Assembly: GCA_964636985.1 (NCBI GenBank) | Contig: CAZWSX010000018.1 | Span: 1-64,000 of the forward strand | DNA length: 64,000 bases | From: CAZWSX01 sp964636985 | GTDB lineage: Bacteria; Planctomycetota; Planctomycetia; Pirellulales; Pirellulaceae | Direction of reading: 5' to 3' | Shown here: piece after piece, positions 28,532 through 37,522 of the stretch | Layout of the letters: the number at the start of each line of letters is the position of its first letter | Numbering within the stretch: the first letter of the stretch is position 1 | Made by a program: the position numbers and the translations under genes | Notes under the pieces: generated by a model | The model's input: only the letters and a program-made list of their open reading frames with translations | Databases searched by the model: none | What the model was told of the DNA's origin: nothing

Positions 28532-28890
28532 AGTTCCGAATTCATTAGAAAAGGAATTCAAGTTTGCGGCTTTTACAATGCTTGGCAATCCAAGAACAGG
28601 CTTGTTCTGAAACAACACACGCGCGACAAAACGTCTTCTAACAACACACTGAAAATCAACGGTTTTTTAGTGTTTTTTGAAAAAACAAGATTTGCGGCGG
28701 CTAAACAAAGGTTCGCACCGCTACTGCGAGCTATTTTCTTTTCCCTTCAGGGGTACCGCAAGGGAGTGTTTCTCAGCCGTTGCGTGCCGATTGAGATCGT
28801 TGACCATATTTCACGGCGTCGCTAGTTTAAGCGAAGACCTGCGGTTTTTCGTGGTGGCGCTGTCGCCACATTTTTTTCTTAGGTTTTGAA
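28532..28890. other. Divergent intergenic region with AT-rich core
   Basis: About 360 bases between the SDR gene and a lipoprotein gene. It contains GAATTC-N10-GAATTC (28538-28559), a possible operator 7 bases upstream of the SDR ATG, and an AT-rich stretch with T and A runs around 28660-28690. On the plus strand TTGACC (28800-28805) and TAGTTT (28823-28828), spaced 17, may be a promoter for the lipoprotein gene. All are weak, by-eye calls. Confidence 0.4.
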
Positions 28891-29394
28891 ATGAATTTGT
28901 CTGCTCGTTTGATTACGACCGTTTTGCTTTTGGCTTTGGGGTGTTTGGTTTTAACCGGATGCAATCCAAGTAAGCAGACGACCATCGTTAAGGGAAAATT
29001 GGTTGCCAACGGTGCGCCGTATGCGCCCCCCATGCCAGCGATTGCTGCTCAAATGCCCAAGCCGCCGCCAGGGGTAGTGGGTCCAGATCAGACTGCTCAA
29101 TATCGCCCCCTCGTAACGATCAATAGTGCCACGCACTCCTCCCAAGCTAGGGTTGCCGCAGACGGTACGTTCGAACTGAAAGGCGAGGAGGGGAAGGGCA
29201 TTCCTCCAGGAGAATACACAGTTACGATCACCTCCGCGCCCCCTCCAGCGACGGATCCCTTTGGTGGCAAACTAGGCAAAGAATCTCCTTTTAAGATCAG
29301 CGTAAAAGAGGGTGCTGGTGCATCCATATCTGTCGATGCGTTTGACGTTGGTCCATTTTTGACGGACGCACCGACGGGCGGTGCTGGAAGTTAG
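28891..29394 (+). CDS. Small lipoprotein with carboxypeptidase-regulatory-like domain
   Basis: A 167-residue lipoprotein: lipobox LVLTGC-NPS (Cys24). The mature part resembles the small beta-sandwich lipoproteins common in planctomycetes. TTIVKGKLVANGAPY starts the first strand, then ADGTFELKGEEGKGIPPGEYTVTI matches the pattern of peptidase-regulatory/transthyretin-like domains. These often sit next to DUF1559 genes, as here (29573). AGG lies 8 bases before the ATG. Its own terminator follows. Function unknown; location at a membrane surface is inferred from the lipobox. Confidence 0.8.
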   Translation: MNLSARLITTVLLLALGCLVLTGCNPSKQTTIVKGKLVANGAPYAPPMPAIAAQMPKPPPGVVGPDQTAQYRPLVTINSATHSSQARVAADGTFELKGEEGKGIPPGEYTVTITSAPPPATDPFGGKLGKESPFKISVKEGAGASISVDAFDVGPFLTDAPTGGAGS

Positions 29395-29495
29395 GCGCCG
29401 AAATTGAAATCGAGCGTTAAACATGTCCTCGTCCATCTAGGACCTGGATTTTGCAACTTGTCACGGAATGGAATTGGTTTTTGTTCGTGCTCAAT

Positions 29496-29525
29496 CGAGT
29501 CCCGAAGGACTCGCTTTCCTTTGTT
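29496..29525 (+). terminator. Rho-independent terminator after the small lipoprotein gene
   Basis: The 7-bp stem CGAGTCC / GGACTCG (29496-29502, 29507-29513) with tetraloop CGAA is followed by CTTTCCTTTGTT. Confidence 0.75.
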
Positions 29526-29572
29526 AAGGGCGGTCTCGGCTTCCCTTTAATTACTTTTCTTCGGAGGTGTGT

Positions 29573-30673
29573 ATGAGTTCGAGGTCTAGACGAGGGTTCA
29601 CCCTCGTCGAACTGCTGGTGGTGATTGCCATCATCGGCGTGCTGGTGGCGTTGCTTCTACCAGCCATTCAAGAGGCGCGCGAAGCGGGTCGGCGAACGAC
29701 GTGCGCAAACAATATGAAGCAATTGGGTATCGCCGCCCAAAGTCACCATGACAGCCTCAAAGTGCTGCCGCATAACGGATATCGTTGGGCACACGCGCCC
29801 ACGGCGTCACGCGGCACGCCCGACGTTGGCGATGGACAATTGGGTGGTTGGGGTTACCAGTTGCTCCCGTACATGGAATTGAATTCAGTTTGGGAAGGTG
29901 GTGGTGCCGTTACGGCTGCCAACCCTAATCCCACGTGGTGCCGCCGGTTGCAGAATATTTTCTCCACGGGTGTTCCCTCGTTGAGCTGTCCCTCGCGACG
30001 TTCGGCCACTCCACGTGCCCGCCCCTGGGGTGGATTTGCCAACTGGCCATGGGACCCTGCTTCACCCTCGTACGCACACACGGACTACGCCTGTGTTGCG
30101 AACACGTTTAACTACAACAACACTCAGGTTCGCGGGAGCAATAACCCGAGCGACACCTACGAAAACTGGAACCCACAAGGGGAGCCGGCCATCGTGGAAA
30201 ACTGGCAACGGGACGGTTGGATTGATCCAGGTACTGGCTTCAACCAAAACGGTGTCCAGGTCATCTCGCGTGGCGGCGACTCTGATGAGAATTACCTGAT
30301 CATCAAAGAAACCACCAAGCGAGCAATTCCGCTTTCTGCTCTCACGGACGGCGCCTCAAACACCTTCCTGTGGGCCGAAAAACGCGTGCCAATTAACTGC
30401 TACACCGACGTGTACAACTGCGGCGACGACAACGAGCCTTATGTGGTAGGACTCGATGGCGATAACTGCCGCACGATTCACCGTACGCCGCTTAAGGACC
30501 CGATCGATAACAGCGCCGGGACCGACAACCGGTTTGGATCGGCCCACCGAGCCGGCATCTACATGGTGATGGGAGATGGTGCGGTCAAATTCGCACCCTA
30601 TACCATCGACCGGTTGGTGTTCATGAGGCTTGGGCGACGTAACGACGGTGACACTGTCAAACCGCCTCAGTAG
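29573..30673 (+). CDS. DUF1559 (SBP_bac_10) protein with prepilin-type N-terminus
   Basis: A 366-residue member of the planctomycete DUF1559 family. The N-terminus is a type IV prepilin/pseudopilin signal: [19 protein letters not shown], cleaved and methylated by PilD in known systems. The lectin-like body follows ([27 protein letters not shown]) and ends with the typical [16 protein letters not shown] block. The ATG at 29573 has GGAGG 5 bases upstream; an in-frame GTG at 29567 lies inside that site and is unlikely. Such proteins occur in many copies in planctomycetes. Flanked by terminators on both sides, so monocistronic. Confidence 0.95.
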   Translation: MSSRSRRGFTLVELLVVIAIIGVLVALLLPAIQEAREAGRRTTCANNMKQLGIAAQSHHDSLKVLPHNGYRWAHAPTASRGTPDVGDGQLGGWGYQLLPYMELNSVWEGGGAVTAANPNPTWCRRLQNIFSTGVPSLSCPSRRSATPRARPWGGFANWPWDPASPSYAHTDYACVANTFNYNNTQVRGSNNPSDTYENWNPQGEPAIVENWQRDGWIDPGTGFNQNGVQVISRGGDSDENYLIIKETTKRAIPLSALTDGASNTFLWAEKRVPINCYTDVYNCGDDNEPYVVGLDGDNCRTIHRTPLKDPIDNSAGTDNRFGSAHRAGIYMVMGDGAVKFAPYTIDRLVFMRLGRRNDGDTVKPPQ

Positions 30674-30718
30674 CCTGATGGCCATCACGGGGTAATCCCG
30701 GGAGTAGTTCACTTATGA

Positions 30719-30755
30719 CAACCGCCGTGGTGCAAATCACGGCGGTTGTTTCGTT
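30719..30755 (+). terminator. Rho-independent terminator after the DUF1559 gene
   Basis: An 11-bp perfect stem CAACCGCCGTG / CACGGCGGTTG (30719-30729, 30738-30748) with an 8-base loop is followed by TTTCGTT, 46 bases after the stop. Confidence 0.88.
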
Positions 30756-30999
30756 CCTGATCTCATCTTCGGCGCCGCGATCGAAGGCGGGCTAATGCCG
30801 AACCTCCGCTAGGTGGCCACCGTACTTCGTTCAGAGATTCATCGCGATTGCCGATGTTGAACGGCGTTGCCTGCCTGCGTTAGGATTCATTGAATCGAAC
30901 TTTTGTTCTCTTGCGCCCCTGCTTTGGACCATGGCTCCACGCCCTAAAACATCGCATCGCGGCAATGATCGTCGGAATCGCGGTGATGACAAATTGGAG

Positions 31000-32412
31000 A
31001 TGTCCGCCCCACCCAAACCGACGCCAAGTGAGAAAGGGCCCACACCGGTCGCGCCCTCCTCTTGGCTGGCTCGGCTCCGGTTTTGGCTGGGCCCCGTGGC
31101 TTTGCTTCTGGTGCTCGCGGCAGCGTACCCTGCTTGGCTCCATTACCAGGATTGGGCGGCGTTCGATCGCGCTCGCCGTATGATCGACAACTGGGACCTG
31201 GTTCCGGGTATCCGTGCGGCGGAGAAGTATCGCGCCAAGCACAAGACGCTTCCGGCTGCGGCTTTGCTGTTAGCCCGCGGATATCGGCGTTACGAGTCCT
31301 TCAAGGATGCGGAACGGGAGTTAACTCTTGCCGAACAACTTGGCCATCCCAAAAAGGAAGTCGAGTTGGAACGGTTAATGCTCACGGCGGCGCAGGGGAA
31401 TGTCGCCCCCTTGCTGCAGCGTGTGAACTCGCCCTTCCCCTTGCCGGACTATTACTTCGCGGATTGCTGCTCCAGCCTCGCCTCGGGCTATGTCGTCCGT
31501 TTCGAGTGGCGGCCCGCCATCGCCTGGCTTGATAAATGGAGCCGGACCGAGACTGACCAGCCCGAGGCCCTCAACCGGATCGGGGCCGTGTACCACCGTG
31601 CGATGGACTACGACGCGTCGCGCGAGACCTATGAGAAAGTTCTCAAACGGTGGCCGCGCAATCGTAACGCAAATATGGCGATCGGCGACGACAAGATGCT
31701 GAACAACAACTTCCAAGGAGCGCTGGATCACTTTGTGATCGTGGCCGAAGACGATCCCGAAAGCCACTTGGCATGGCAAAGCATTTGCAAAGCGAACTTG
31801 CTACGCGGGGAGCTCGAATACGCGGAGGAGGCCGTAGAGAAGCTGCGGCCCCTCGCCTTGCGAAGCGGAGACGTTGAGTCGGATCTCATGTTGCTGGAAT
31901 TGCAGATCGCGCTCCGCCATGCCGAAGAAGCAAGGGATTCCAAGGAAGGTTTGCGAATTGCGAATCAACTGGAACACTATCTGGACGCTCGCCCTTTCGA
32001 CATGCCGGCACAATTCGAGTACGGCAAGGCTCTTAAGCTTGCGGGAAAAATCAAAGACGCCGAAGCACAACAGCGGAAGCACTCGCAAATGATTGAGGCC
32101 CGGGAGAAAGCCGACGATATTCTGCCGCAGATCATGCATGATCCCGACAACGTCGACAAACGGATTGAGTTTGCCCAACTGATGGTCGATTCGGGCGATA
32201 CGATTTCGGCTCAAAAGATCCTCCAATCGATCATTGCCCGCGATGTCTTTCGACAGGACGCCATCGACTTGTCCATAAAACTGTTCCGCGAGTCCAAGGA
32301 TCCTGCCGCTGCGAAAGCGGCCGACAATTTGCTCAAAGAAATCGCCGAAGAACGCACGCGATTGGGGAATTCCAAGGACGCTCAAACTCGGCCCCAGCCG
32401 GCCGCCAAGTAG
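31000..32412 (+). CDS. Single-TM TPR protein, twin 1
   Basis: A 470-residue protein: cytoplasmic N-terminus, one membrane helix (about residues 28-46) and a long TPR array to the end (ALNRIGAVYHRAMDYDASRETYEKVL and similar). A neighbour of like architecture follows 9 bases after the stop; both start directly after GGAG (GGAGATG), unusually close for a ribosome site. An in-frame ATG at 30931 would add 23 basic residues and cannot be excluded. TPR scaffolds bind partner proteins; the partner is unknown. Probably periplasmic apart from the N-terminus. Confidence 0.75.
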   Translation: MSAPPKPTPSEKGPTPVAPSSWLARLRFWLGPVALLLVLAAAYPAWLHYQDWAAFDRARRMIDNWDLVPGIRAAEKYRAKHKTLPAAALLLARGYRRYESFKDAERELTLAEQLGHPKKEVELERLMLTAAQGNVAPLLQRVNSPFPLPDYYFADCCSSLASGYVVRFEWRPAIAWLDKWSRTETDQPEALNRIGAVYHRAMDYDASRETYEKVLKRWPRNRNANMAIGDDKMLNNNFQGALDHFVIVAEDDPESHLAWQSICKANLLRGELEYAEEAVEKLRPLALRSGDVESDLMLLELQIALRHAEEARDSKEGLRIANQLEHYLDARPFDMPAQFEYGKALKLAGKIKDAEAQQRKHSQMIEAREKADDILPQIMHDPDNVDKRIEFAQLMVDSGDTISAQKILQSIIARDVFRQDAIDLSIKLFRESKDPAAAKAADNLLKEIAEERTRLGNSKDAQTRPQPAAK

Positions 32413-32420
32413 ATCTGGAG

Positions 32421-33866
32421 ATGGCTAAGGAACGACCGCCTGTGGAGAGTCGCCCCGTGACGGAAGCCGCCAAGCCGCGGCGCATGTCGTTTCGTACCAT
32501 CGCGGGGGCGATTCTTGCAATGGGTGCGATCGCGGGTTCGGCTTGGTACTGCTGGGGATGGTTGCAATGCCGCTCTGCGGAAGACGACATTGCCCATTGG
32601 CGCAACTATGTCGCCTTTCACAAGACGGAGAAATTGCCTTACCCATTCGACCACTCGTGGCGGAAATACATTGTTCGCGAGAAGGCGTTTCGCCGTGACT
32701 GCGACATCGTCTCCGCGGATGAAGAATTGGCGTTGGCGCGGAAGCACGGGGCGCCCGCCAAGGTCCTCGAGGAAGAAGAACTTCTGCTTAACGCCCATCG
32801 AGGCAAGATCGAACCAGTTCGGATGCGCTACATGTCAGCGCGGGATACGATTTCGGGAGACACGGAGGACTATTGTCACTCGATCGCCATGGGCTATCTG
32901 GCGATCCTGGAACCGGAACGGGGCATGTTGTTCATTAACGAATGGGCGCAGACACACCCCGGAAGCGTCGAACCCAATGTCGCTTTAGCAAGATTCTTCA
33001 TCGATGGTCGGAATTACCCGGCCGCGATCGCTCGGTTGGAGAAAACCCTCGAGGTCGCCCCCGACCACAACGCCGCGCGATTCCTTCTCATCCTCGCACT
33101 GGGCAAACAGAACCAACTTGAAAAAATGCTCCATCAACAGGAATTGCTGATGGGTTACCCGGAGCATCGGGTTGTCGGCCAAATCGGCTACGCAGATACC
33201 TTAGCTCGGTTAGGGCAAGTGGATGAGGCCGAAGAATCACTCGCCGAGCTGGAACGCGATTTTCCCGACACGAAGGATTCTCCGCGAGTGAACCTGGTTC
33301 GATCGCAAATCTACCTGACCCGCGGCGACGCTCAAACCGCGGCCAAACTTCTTGAAAACTTCCTCAAGAGTTATCCCCACAATTCGGTTGCCCGCTTCCG
33401 ATATGGAACGGCGCTCAATCGCTTGGGGCGTTTTGATGAAGCCGTGGCCTTTACGAGTAACTATCGAGACGAGCTGTCGGCCTCGCAAGATATCAGCGAG
33501 TTGGTGATGCGCGTCAAACGCTTTCCCGACGACTTGAACTCCAAAGTCGATCTGGCGGAACAGCTTTTCAAAGTCAAAGAGCACGACCGCGCCGTCGACC
33601 TGCTGGCCGAGGTGTTCTTGCGCGATCCGCTGCATGAGCGCGGATACAACATGCTTGCCGATCACCTTAAAAATACGAATCAGCTGGAAAAGCTCGATAG
33701 AATCGTCAGCTTGCACGAGGGCGTCTTGGCGGACAAAGCGGCGGAAAAGGCCAAAGAGAGTGAGATGGAAGGGCAGAAACGGTCGCCCTCGCCGGACGAC
33801 GAAAGGACGAATTCGCCTGCGAAAAATAACGCCGAAGCTACTTCCAAAGAAACGCCGTCCCGGTGA
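32421..33866 (+). CDS. Single-TM TPR protein, twin 2
   Basis: A 481-residue protein with the same plan as the preceding gene: N-terminal 25-residue cytoplasmic part, one membrane helix (about 26-46), then TPR repeats (AAIARLEKTLEVAPDHNAA, TAAKLLENFLKSYPHN, RAVDLLAEVFLRDPL). The C-terminus is charged and low-complexity. Likely a tandem duplicate that has diverged; the two are presumably co-transcribed. Its 3' end overlaps the convergent purC gene by 29 bases. Function unknown. Confidence 0.78.
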   Translation: MAKERPPVESRPVTEAAKPRRMSFRTIAGAILAMGAIAGSAWYCWGWLQCRSAEDDIAHWRNYVAFHKTEKLPYPFDHSWRKYIVREKAFRRDCDIVSADEELALARKHGAPAKVLEEEELLLNAHRGKIEPVRMRYMSARDTISGDTEDYCHSIAMGYLAILEPERGMLFINEWAQTHPGSVEPNVALARFFIDGRNYPAAIARLEKTLEVAPDHNAARFLLILALGKQNQLEKMLHQQELLMGYPEHRVVGQIGYADTLARLGQVDEAEESLAELERDFPDTKDSPRVNLVRSQIYLTRGDAQTAAKLLENFLKSYPHNSVARFRYGTALNRLGRFDEAVAFTSNYRDELSASQDISELVMRVKRFPDDLNSKVDLAEQLFKVKEHDRAVDLLAEVFLRDPLHERGYNMLADHLKNTNQLEKLDRIVSLHEGVLADKAAEKAKESEMEGQKRSPSPDDERTNSPAKNNAEATSKETPSR

Positions 33867-34725
33867 TCCGCTCGCACGCTTCGATGTACTTTTCGCGCGT
33901 CCGATCGATCACATCTTCGGGCAACACTGGCGGCGGACTGTTCTTATCCCAATCCGAGGCCTCCAACCATTCGCGAACGTACTGCTTATCGAATGATCGC
34001 TGCGCCCGTCCCGCTTCGTAGTCGTCGGCGGGCCAGAATCGGCTGCTGTCGGGCGTGAGTACTTCGTCAATCAAAAGTAGCTGTTCGTCGAACCAGCCCC
34101 ACTCGAACTTCGTGTCGGCGATGATCAATCCGACCGACGCGGCGTACTCCGAACCGCGACGATAGGCCAGCAAACTTTGCTCGCGCAGCTTGTCCGCCGT
34201 CTCGTGGCCCACGGCGTCGACCATCTGTTCGAACGTAATGTTCTCGTCATGTCCCGTTTCCGCCTTGGTCGCCGGCGTAAACAGCGGTTCTGGCAAGAGC
34301 GAACACTGTTTGAGCCCCCTGGGAAGCCTGATGCCGCACACCGTCCCGTGTTGGCGGTATTCTTTCCACCCGGAGCCTTCCAGGTAACCTCGCACGACGC
34401 ATTCCACCGGCACAACAGCCGCTTTGCGAACGATCATGCTGCGGCCCCGCAGCGGTTCGATGTCGACGCCGCCGGGGAGATCGCCGGGCGAGACATCCTC
34501 TTCGATCACGTGATTGGCGATGCCGAGCTTGCGGAACCAAAAAGCGCTGATTTGCGTAAGGACGCGTCCCTTGTCGGGGATTCCGCCGGGCAGAATCCAG
34601 TCGAAGGCGCTGATCCGGTCGGTGCTCACCATCAAGAGCCGGTCGCCGAGATCGTAGACATCGCGAACCTTCCCCCGGCGACAACTTAAATTGGGAAGGG
34701 AAGTTTCCAGCAAAGTCGCGCGCAT
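33838..34725 (-). CDS. purC: Phosphoribosylaminoimidazole-succinocarboxamide (SAICAR) synthase
   Basis: A 295-residue cytoplasmic enzyme of purine synthesis, joining CAIR and L-aspartate with ATP. Signatures: RRGKVRDVYDLGDRLLMVSTDRISAFDW, the PVECVVRGYLEGSGW block, FTPATKAETGHDENITFEQ, IIADTKFEWGW and DEVLTPDSSRFWP. The length suits the longer bacterial/fungal-type PurC. ATG at 34725 is preferred because it begins directly with the conserved N-terminal strand; a start at 34794 would add 23 residues. Convergent overlap with the TPR gene; divergent from the GH10-like gene. Confidence 0.96.
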   Translation of the reverse strand: MRATLLETSLPNLSCRRGKVRDVYDLGDRLLMVSTDRISAFDWILPGGIPDKGRVLTQISAFWFRKLGIANHVIEEDVSPGDLPGGVDIEPLRGRSMIVRKAAVVPVECVVRGYLEGSGWKEYRQHGTVCGIRLPRGLKQCSLLPEPLFTPATKAETGHDENITFEQMVDAVGHETADKLREQSLLAYRRGSEYAASVGLIIADTKFEWGWFDEQLLLIDEVLTPDSSRFWPADDYEAGRAQRSFDKQYVREWLEASDWDKNSPPPVLPEDVIDRTREKYIEACERITGTAFLWK

Positions 34726-34947
34726 GGTAGGGGAGCTAAAGATCGATGAAATGGCGGCCGAGGAATCGCGGTCGATAATTCGCGGGCAAAGCAATCTGCG
34801 GCTTCGCGCGAACGATTGAGGGTCGCGATGGTTTGGGTTAGACTCGCCACAACAGCAGTCCTCCTCTCCGGCAAACCGTATCGCGTATCATAGCATCCTT
34901 GTGGCCGCCTCGCGGGTTTGTTCGACGTTGGCTTTACGAGAGACGCC

Positions 34948-36429
34948 ATGGGCGTCATGACTTTTTTGGTACCCCAGCGTGGGCCGCACATCGCGGCGGT
35001 GGCGGCGCGCGCCTACGTCGCCGGGTTGGAAGGGATCCCCTGGGAGACCCGGTGCGAATTCTCTCGCGGACAGCTTTCCGTGGAACGTGACGTCGAGGAG
35101 TCCGGCTTTCTCCACGTTCCGTGGAATCTAGAGGGTTACGGGGAAGTCATTCTCTCCTCCGCCACGCTCATGGAGCGATTCGAGCCCTATCTTTTACAAC
35201 TCGAATTGGCGCGCGGCAGCGTGAACCGCCTGCGAAATCAGTTGGCGTATTGGGAAACGCTGGGACTGGTAGCAACCACCGAATTCAAAGACCAGGTTCG
35301 GGACGTTCAGCACATTTTCGCCACGGCCGCGACGAATCAGGCCTCACGTAACGAGTGTGTCACCGCCAGCGAGAAGTGCATCGTCGAAGCACACAAAGCG
35401 ACGATCACCCTGGCCGAACTGTATACGCAGCAATCGCTCGCACAGCGGCACGAAGGGGGACGAAAAATCCCGGCGATCTTAGGGTCTCGCCTGGAAGGCG
35501 TTCCCGCCGAGAACCTGGAAAAAACATTCTCAGGAGCGTTCAATGCGGCCCTGGTGCCTATGCCCTGGCGCGATATCGAGTCGACCCAAGGCGACAATCG
35601 CTGGGAAACCATCGACCGGCAAATCAACTGGTGCCGCGACGAAGGCCTTCGCATCGTCGGCGGGCCACTGGTTCAACTCGATCAACGTTCGGTTCCCGAT
35701 TGGGTTTACCTTTGGGAAGACGATTTCGATGAATTCCGCGACTTCCAGCGGCGGCACGTCAAAGCGGCGGTCGAACGCTACCGCGGGCGCGTGCAAGTTT
35801 GGTGTTGCGCAGGGCGCGTGAATATCGAGTCGGCCATCACCTTTGACGAAGAACAAATGCTTCGGCTGACGGTTGACGCCATCGAAACCGTCCGCGCCGC
35901 CGATCCTCGCACGCCGATTGTCGTCGGCTTCGATCAGCCATGGTCGGAGCACATGGCCCATCGCGATCGCGACCTGCCGCCGATGTATTTCGCCGATACC
36001 CTCGTCCGAGCCGATTTAGGCGTCGCCGGCTTCGCGCTCGAAATTAATTGGGGCTGGTGGCCCAAGGGAACTCCGCAGCGCGACTTGATCGAAGTCAATC
36101 GCCTGGTCGATCGATGGAGCCTGCTCGGGCTGCCGCTCATGATCTTGCTCACGGCCCCCAGTTCCGCGGCCGATGATGAAGTCGCACGGTCGAAATCGCA
36201 AGTCGCACCAGGACTTGCCCCCTTAGTATCGCCGCAGTGGCAATGCGACGTCGCATCGCGCATTGTCCCGATGCTGTTGTCGAAAACGAATGTGCAGGCG
36301 GTCCTTTGGAATCAATGGGCCGACTCGCAAAACCGCGATTTCGGTTCGTCCGGATTGGTCGATGCGGCGGGCAAACCAAAGCCCGCTTTAACTTGGCTCA
36401 GCAATTGGAAGAGGGAGAACTTGGTATGA
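34948..36429 (+). CDS. GH10-like (xylanase-fold) protein with altered active site
   Basis: A 493-residue protein. Residues about 170-480 resemble a glycoside hydrolase 10 TIM barrel: FNAALVPMPWRDIESTQG, GPLVQLDQRSVPDW, VQVWCCAGRVN, GFALEINWGWWP and VQAVLWNQWAD. The usual acid/base Glu (in xylanases within VVNE) is missing at CCAGRVN, while a Glu at the nucleophile strand (ALEINWG) remains; a true xylanase is doubtful. The N-terminal 165 residues have no recognised domain and no signal peptide. ATG at 34948 has GAGAG 7 bases upstream; an in-frame TTG at 34918 is less likely. Its TGA overlaps the next ATG as ATGA. Confidence 0.78.
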   Translation: MGVMTFLVPQRGPHIAAVAARAYVAGLEGIPWETRCEFSRGQLSVERDVEESGFLHVPWNLEGYGEVILSSATLMERFEPYLLQLELARGSVNRLRNQLAYWETLGLVATTEFKDQVRDVQHIFATAATNQASRNECVTASEKCIVEAHKATITLAELYTQQSLAQRHEGGRKIPAILGSRLEGVPAENLEKTFSGAFNAALVPMPWRDIESTQGDNRWETIDRQINWCRDEGLRIVGGPLVQLDQRSVPDWVYLWEDDFDEFRDFQRRHVKAAVERYRGRVQVWCCAGRVNIESAITFDEEQMLRLTVDAIETVRAADPRTPIVVGFDQPWSEHMAHRDRDLPPMYFADTLVRADLGVAGFALEINWGWWPKGTPQRDLIEVNRLVDRWSLLGLPLMILLTAPSSAADDEVARSKSQVAPGLAPLVSPQWQCDVASRIVPMLLSKTNVQAVLWNQWADSQNRDFGSSGLVDAAGKPKPALTWLSNWKRENLV

Positions 36430-37373
36430 AATACAACATGCTTCGATGGTTTTCAGCCGCCGCGATCGCGGTCGCGCTTGGCATGCTTCCCCTGGCATCC
36501 ATGGCACAGAGTCCGTCGACCAAGATTCCAGGCATCGGCCCCGTTGGCGAAGTGAAGAAGCTTCACGGCGACTTCCAATTCACCGAGGGCCCCGCCGACG
36601 ACGGCGAGGGGAATATCTACTTCAGCGATATCCCCGCTAACAAGATCATGAAGGTCGATACCGCCGGCAAGTTGTCGACGTTCCTCGATCCGTCCAATCA
36701 CACCAACGGGCTGATGTTCGCCGCCAAAGGGAAATTGCTGGCCTGCGAAATGGACGGCCGTCTGGTCGAGATCGACATCGAATCGAAAAAGGTAACCTCG
36801 CGAGCCGATGGCTATGAAGGGAAGCGATTCAACGCGCCCAACGACTTGGTGGTCGATAAGGCGGGCGGCGTCTACATGACCGATCCACGCTTTCGCGCTC
36901 CCATGCCGTGGCCACAAGTCAAAGAGGCGTGGTACTACGTTGCGGCCGACGGCAAGGTGACTCGGCTTGGCGACAACCTGCCGGCTCCCAACGGCGTGAT
37001 TCTGTCGCCTGACGAGAAGACCCTTTACGTCATCCCAAGCATGCAAAAGCAGATGATGGCGTATCCCATCACCGCGCCGGGCAAGTTAGGCGAAGGCAAG
37101 GTCTTTTGCGAGCTGGAACAGAAAGACGCCAACGGCAATGGCGGCGGCGACGGACTCACAATCGACTCGAAGGGAAACCTCTACATCACCTCCAATTTGG
37201 GCCTGCAAGTCTTCAGCCCCGAAGGCAAGCACCTGGGGAACATCGCCTTCCCGGAACAACCAGCCAACTGCACCTTCGGTGGTAAAGACAACAAGACGAT
37301 CTATGCCACCTGCCGAACTGGTTTTTACGCCGTCGAAATGGAAATCGCCGGTCATCGCTTCGGCAAAAAGTAG
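36426..37373 (+). CDS. Exported SMP-30/gluconolactonase-family protein
   Basis: A 315-residue six-bladed propeller of the SMP-30/gluconolaconase/LRE-like type. The signal peptide (1-28, ending SMA-QS) shows export. Motifs: FTEGPADDGEGNIYFSDI (first metal-ligand Glu), NHTNGLMF, FNAPNDLVVDKAGGVYMTDPR (Asn/Asp ligands) and DGLTIDSKGNLYIT (Asp). These enzymes hydrolyse sugar lactones with a divalent metal. Start ATG overlaps the GH10-like gene's stop (ATGA, 36426-36429), so translation is coupled, suggesting related carbohydrate handling. Open sequence upstream in this frame is only the shadow of the neighbour. Confidence 0.93.
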   Translation: MKYNMLRWFSAAAIAVALGMLPLASMAQSPSTKIPGIGPVGEVKKLHGDFQFTEGPADDGEGNIYFSDIPANKIMKVDTAGKLSTFLDPSNHTNGLMFAAKGKLLACEMDGRLVEIDIESKKVTSRADGYEGKRFNAPNDLVVDKAGGVYMTDPRFRAPMPWPQVKEAWYYVAADGKVTRLGDNLPAPNGVILSPDEKTLYVIPSMQKQMMAYPITAPGKLGEGKVFCELEQKDANGNGGGDGLTIDSKGNLYITSNLGLQVFSPEGKHLGNIAFPEQPANCTFGGKDNKTIYATCRTGFYAVEMEIAGHRFGKK

Positions 37374-37394
37374 TCGGCTTAATATTGACAATCG

Positions 37395-37426
37395 GGCCGC
37401 GGCGCACTTAGTCGCGGCCTCTCTTA
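37395..37426 (+). terminator. Probable terminator after the SMP-30 gene
   Basis: The 7-bp stem GGCCGCG / CGCGGCC (37395-37401, 37413-37419) with an 11-base loop is followed by TCTCTT, 22 bases after the stop. Confidence 0.5.
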
Positions 37427-37522
37427 AGGGATGGCATCTCTCGGCGCGTCGGCACTTCCATCCAATTAGACTGGAGCGGCAGTGAAGACCTCGCCAATCC
37501 CCTCTCACCATGTTGCTCGTCC

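Noticed and set aside
36237..36425. Upstream extension of the SMP-30 frame
   Set aside because: It overlaps the GH10-like gene in another frame; the ATGA overlap and signal peptide place the start at 36426.
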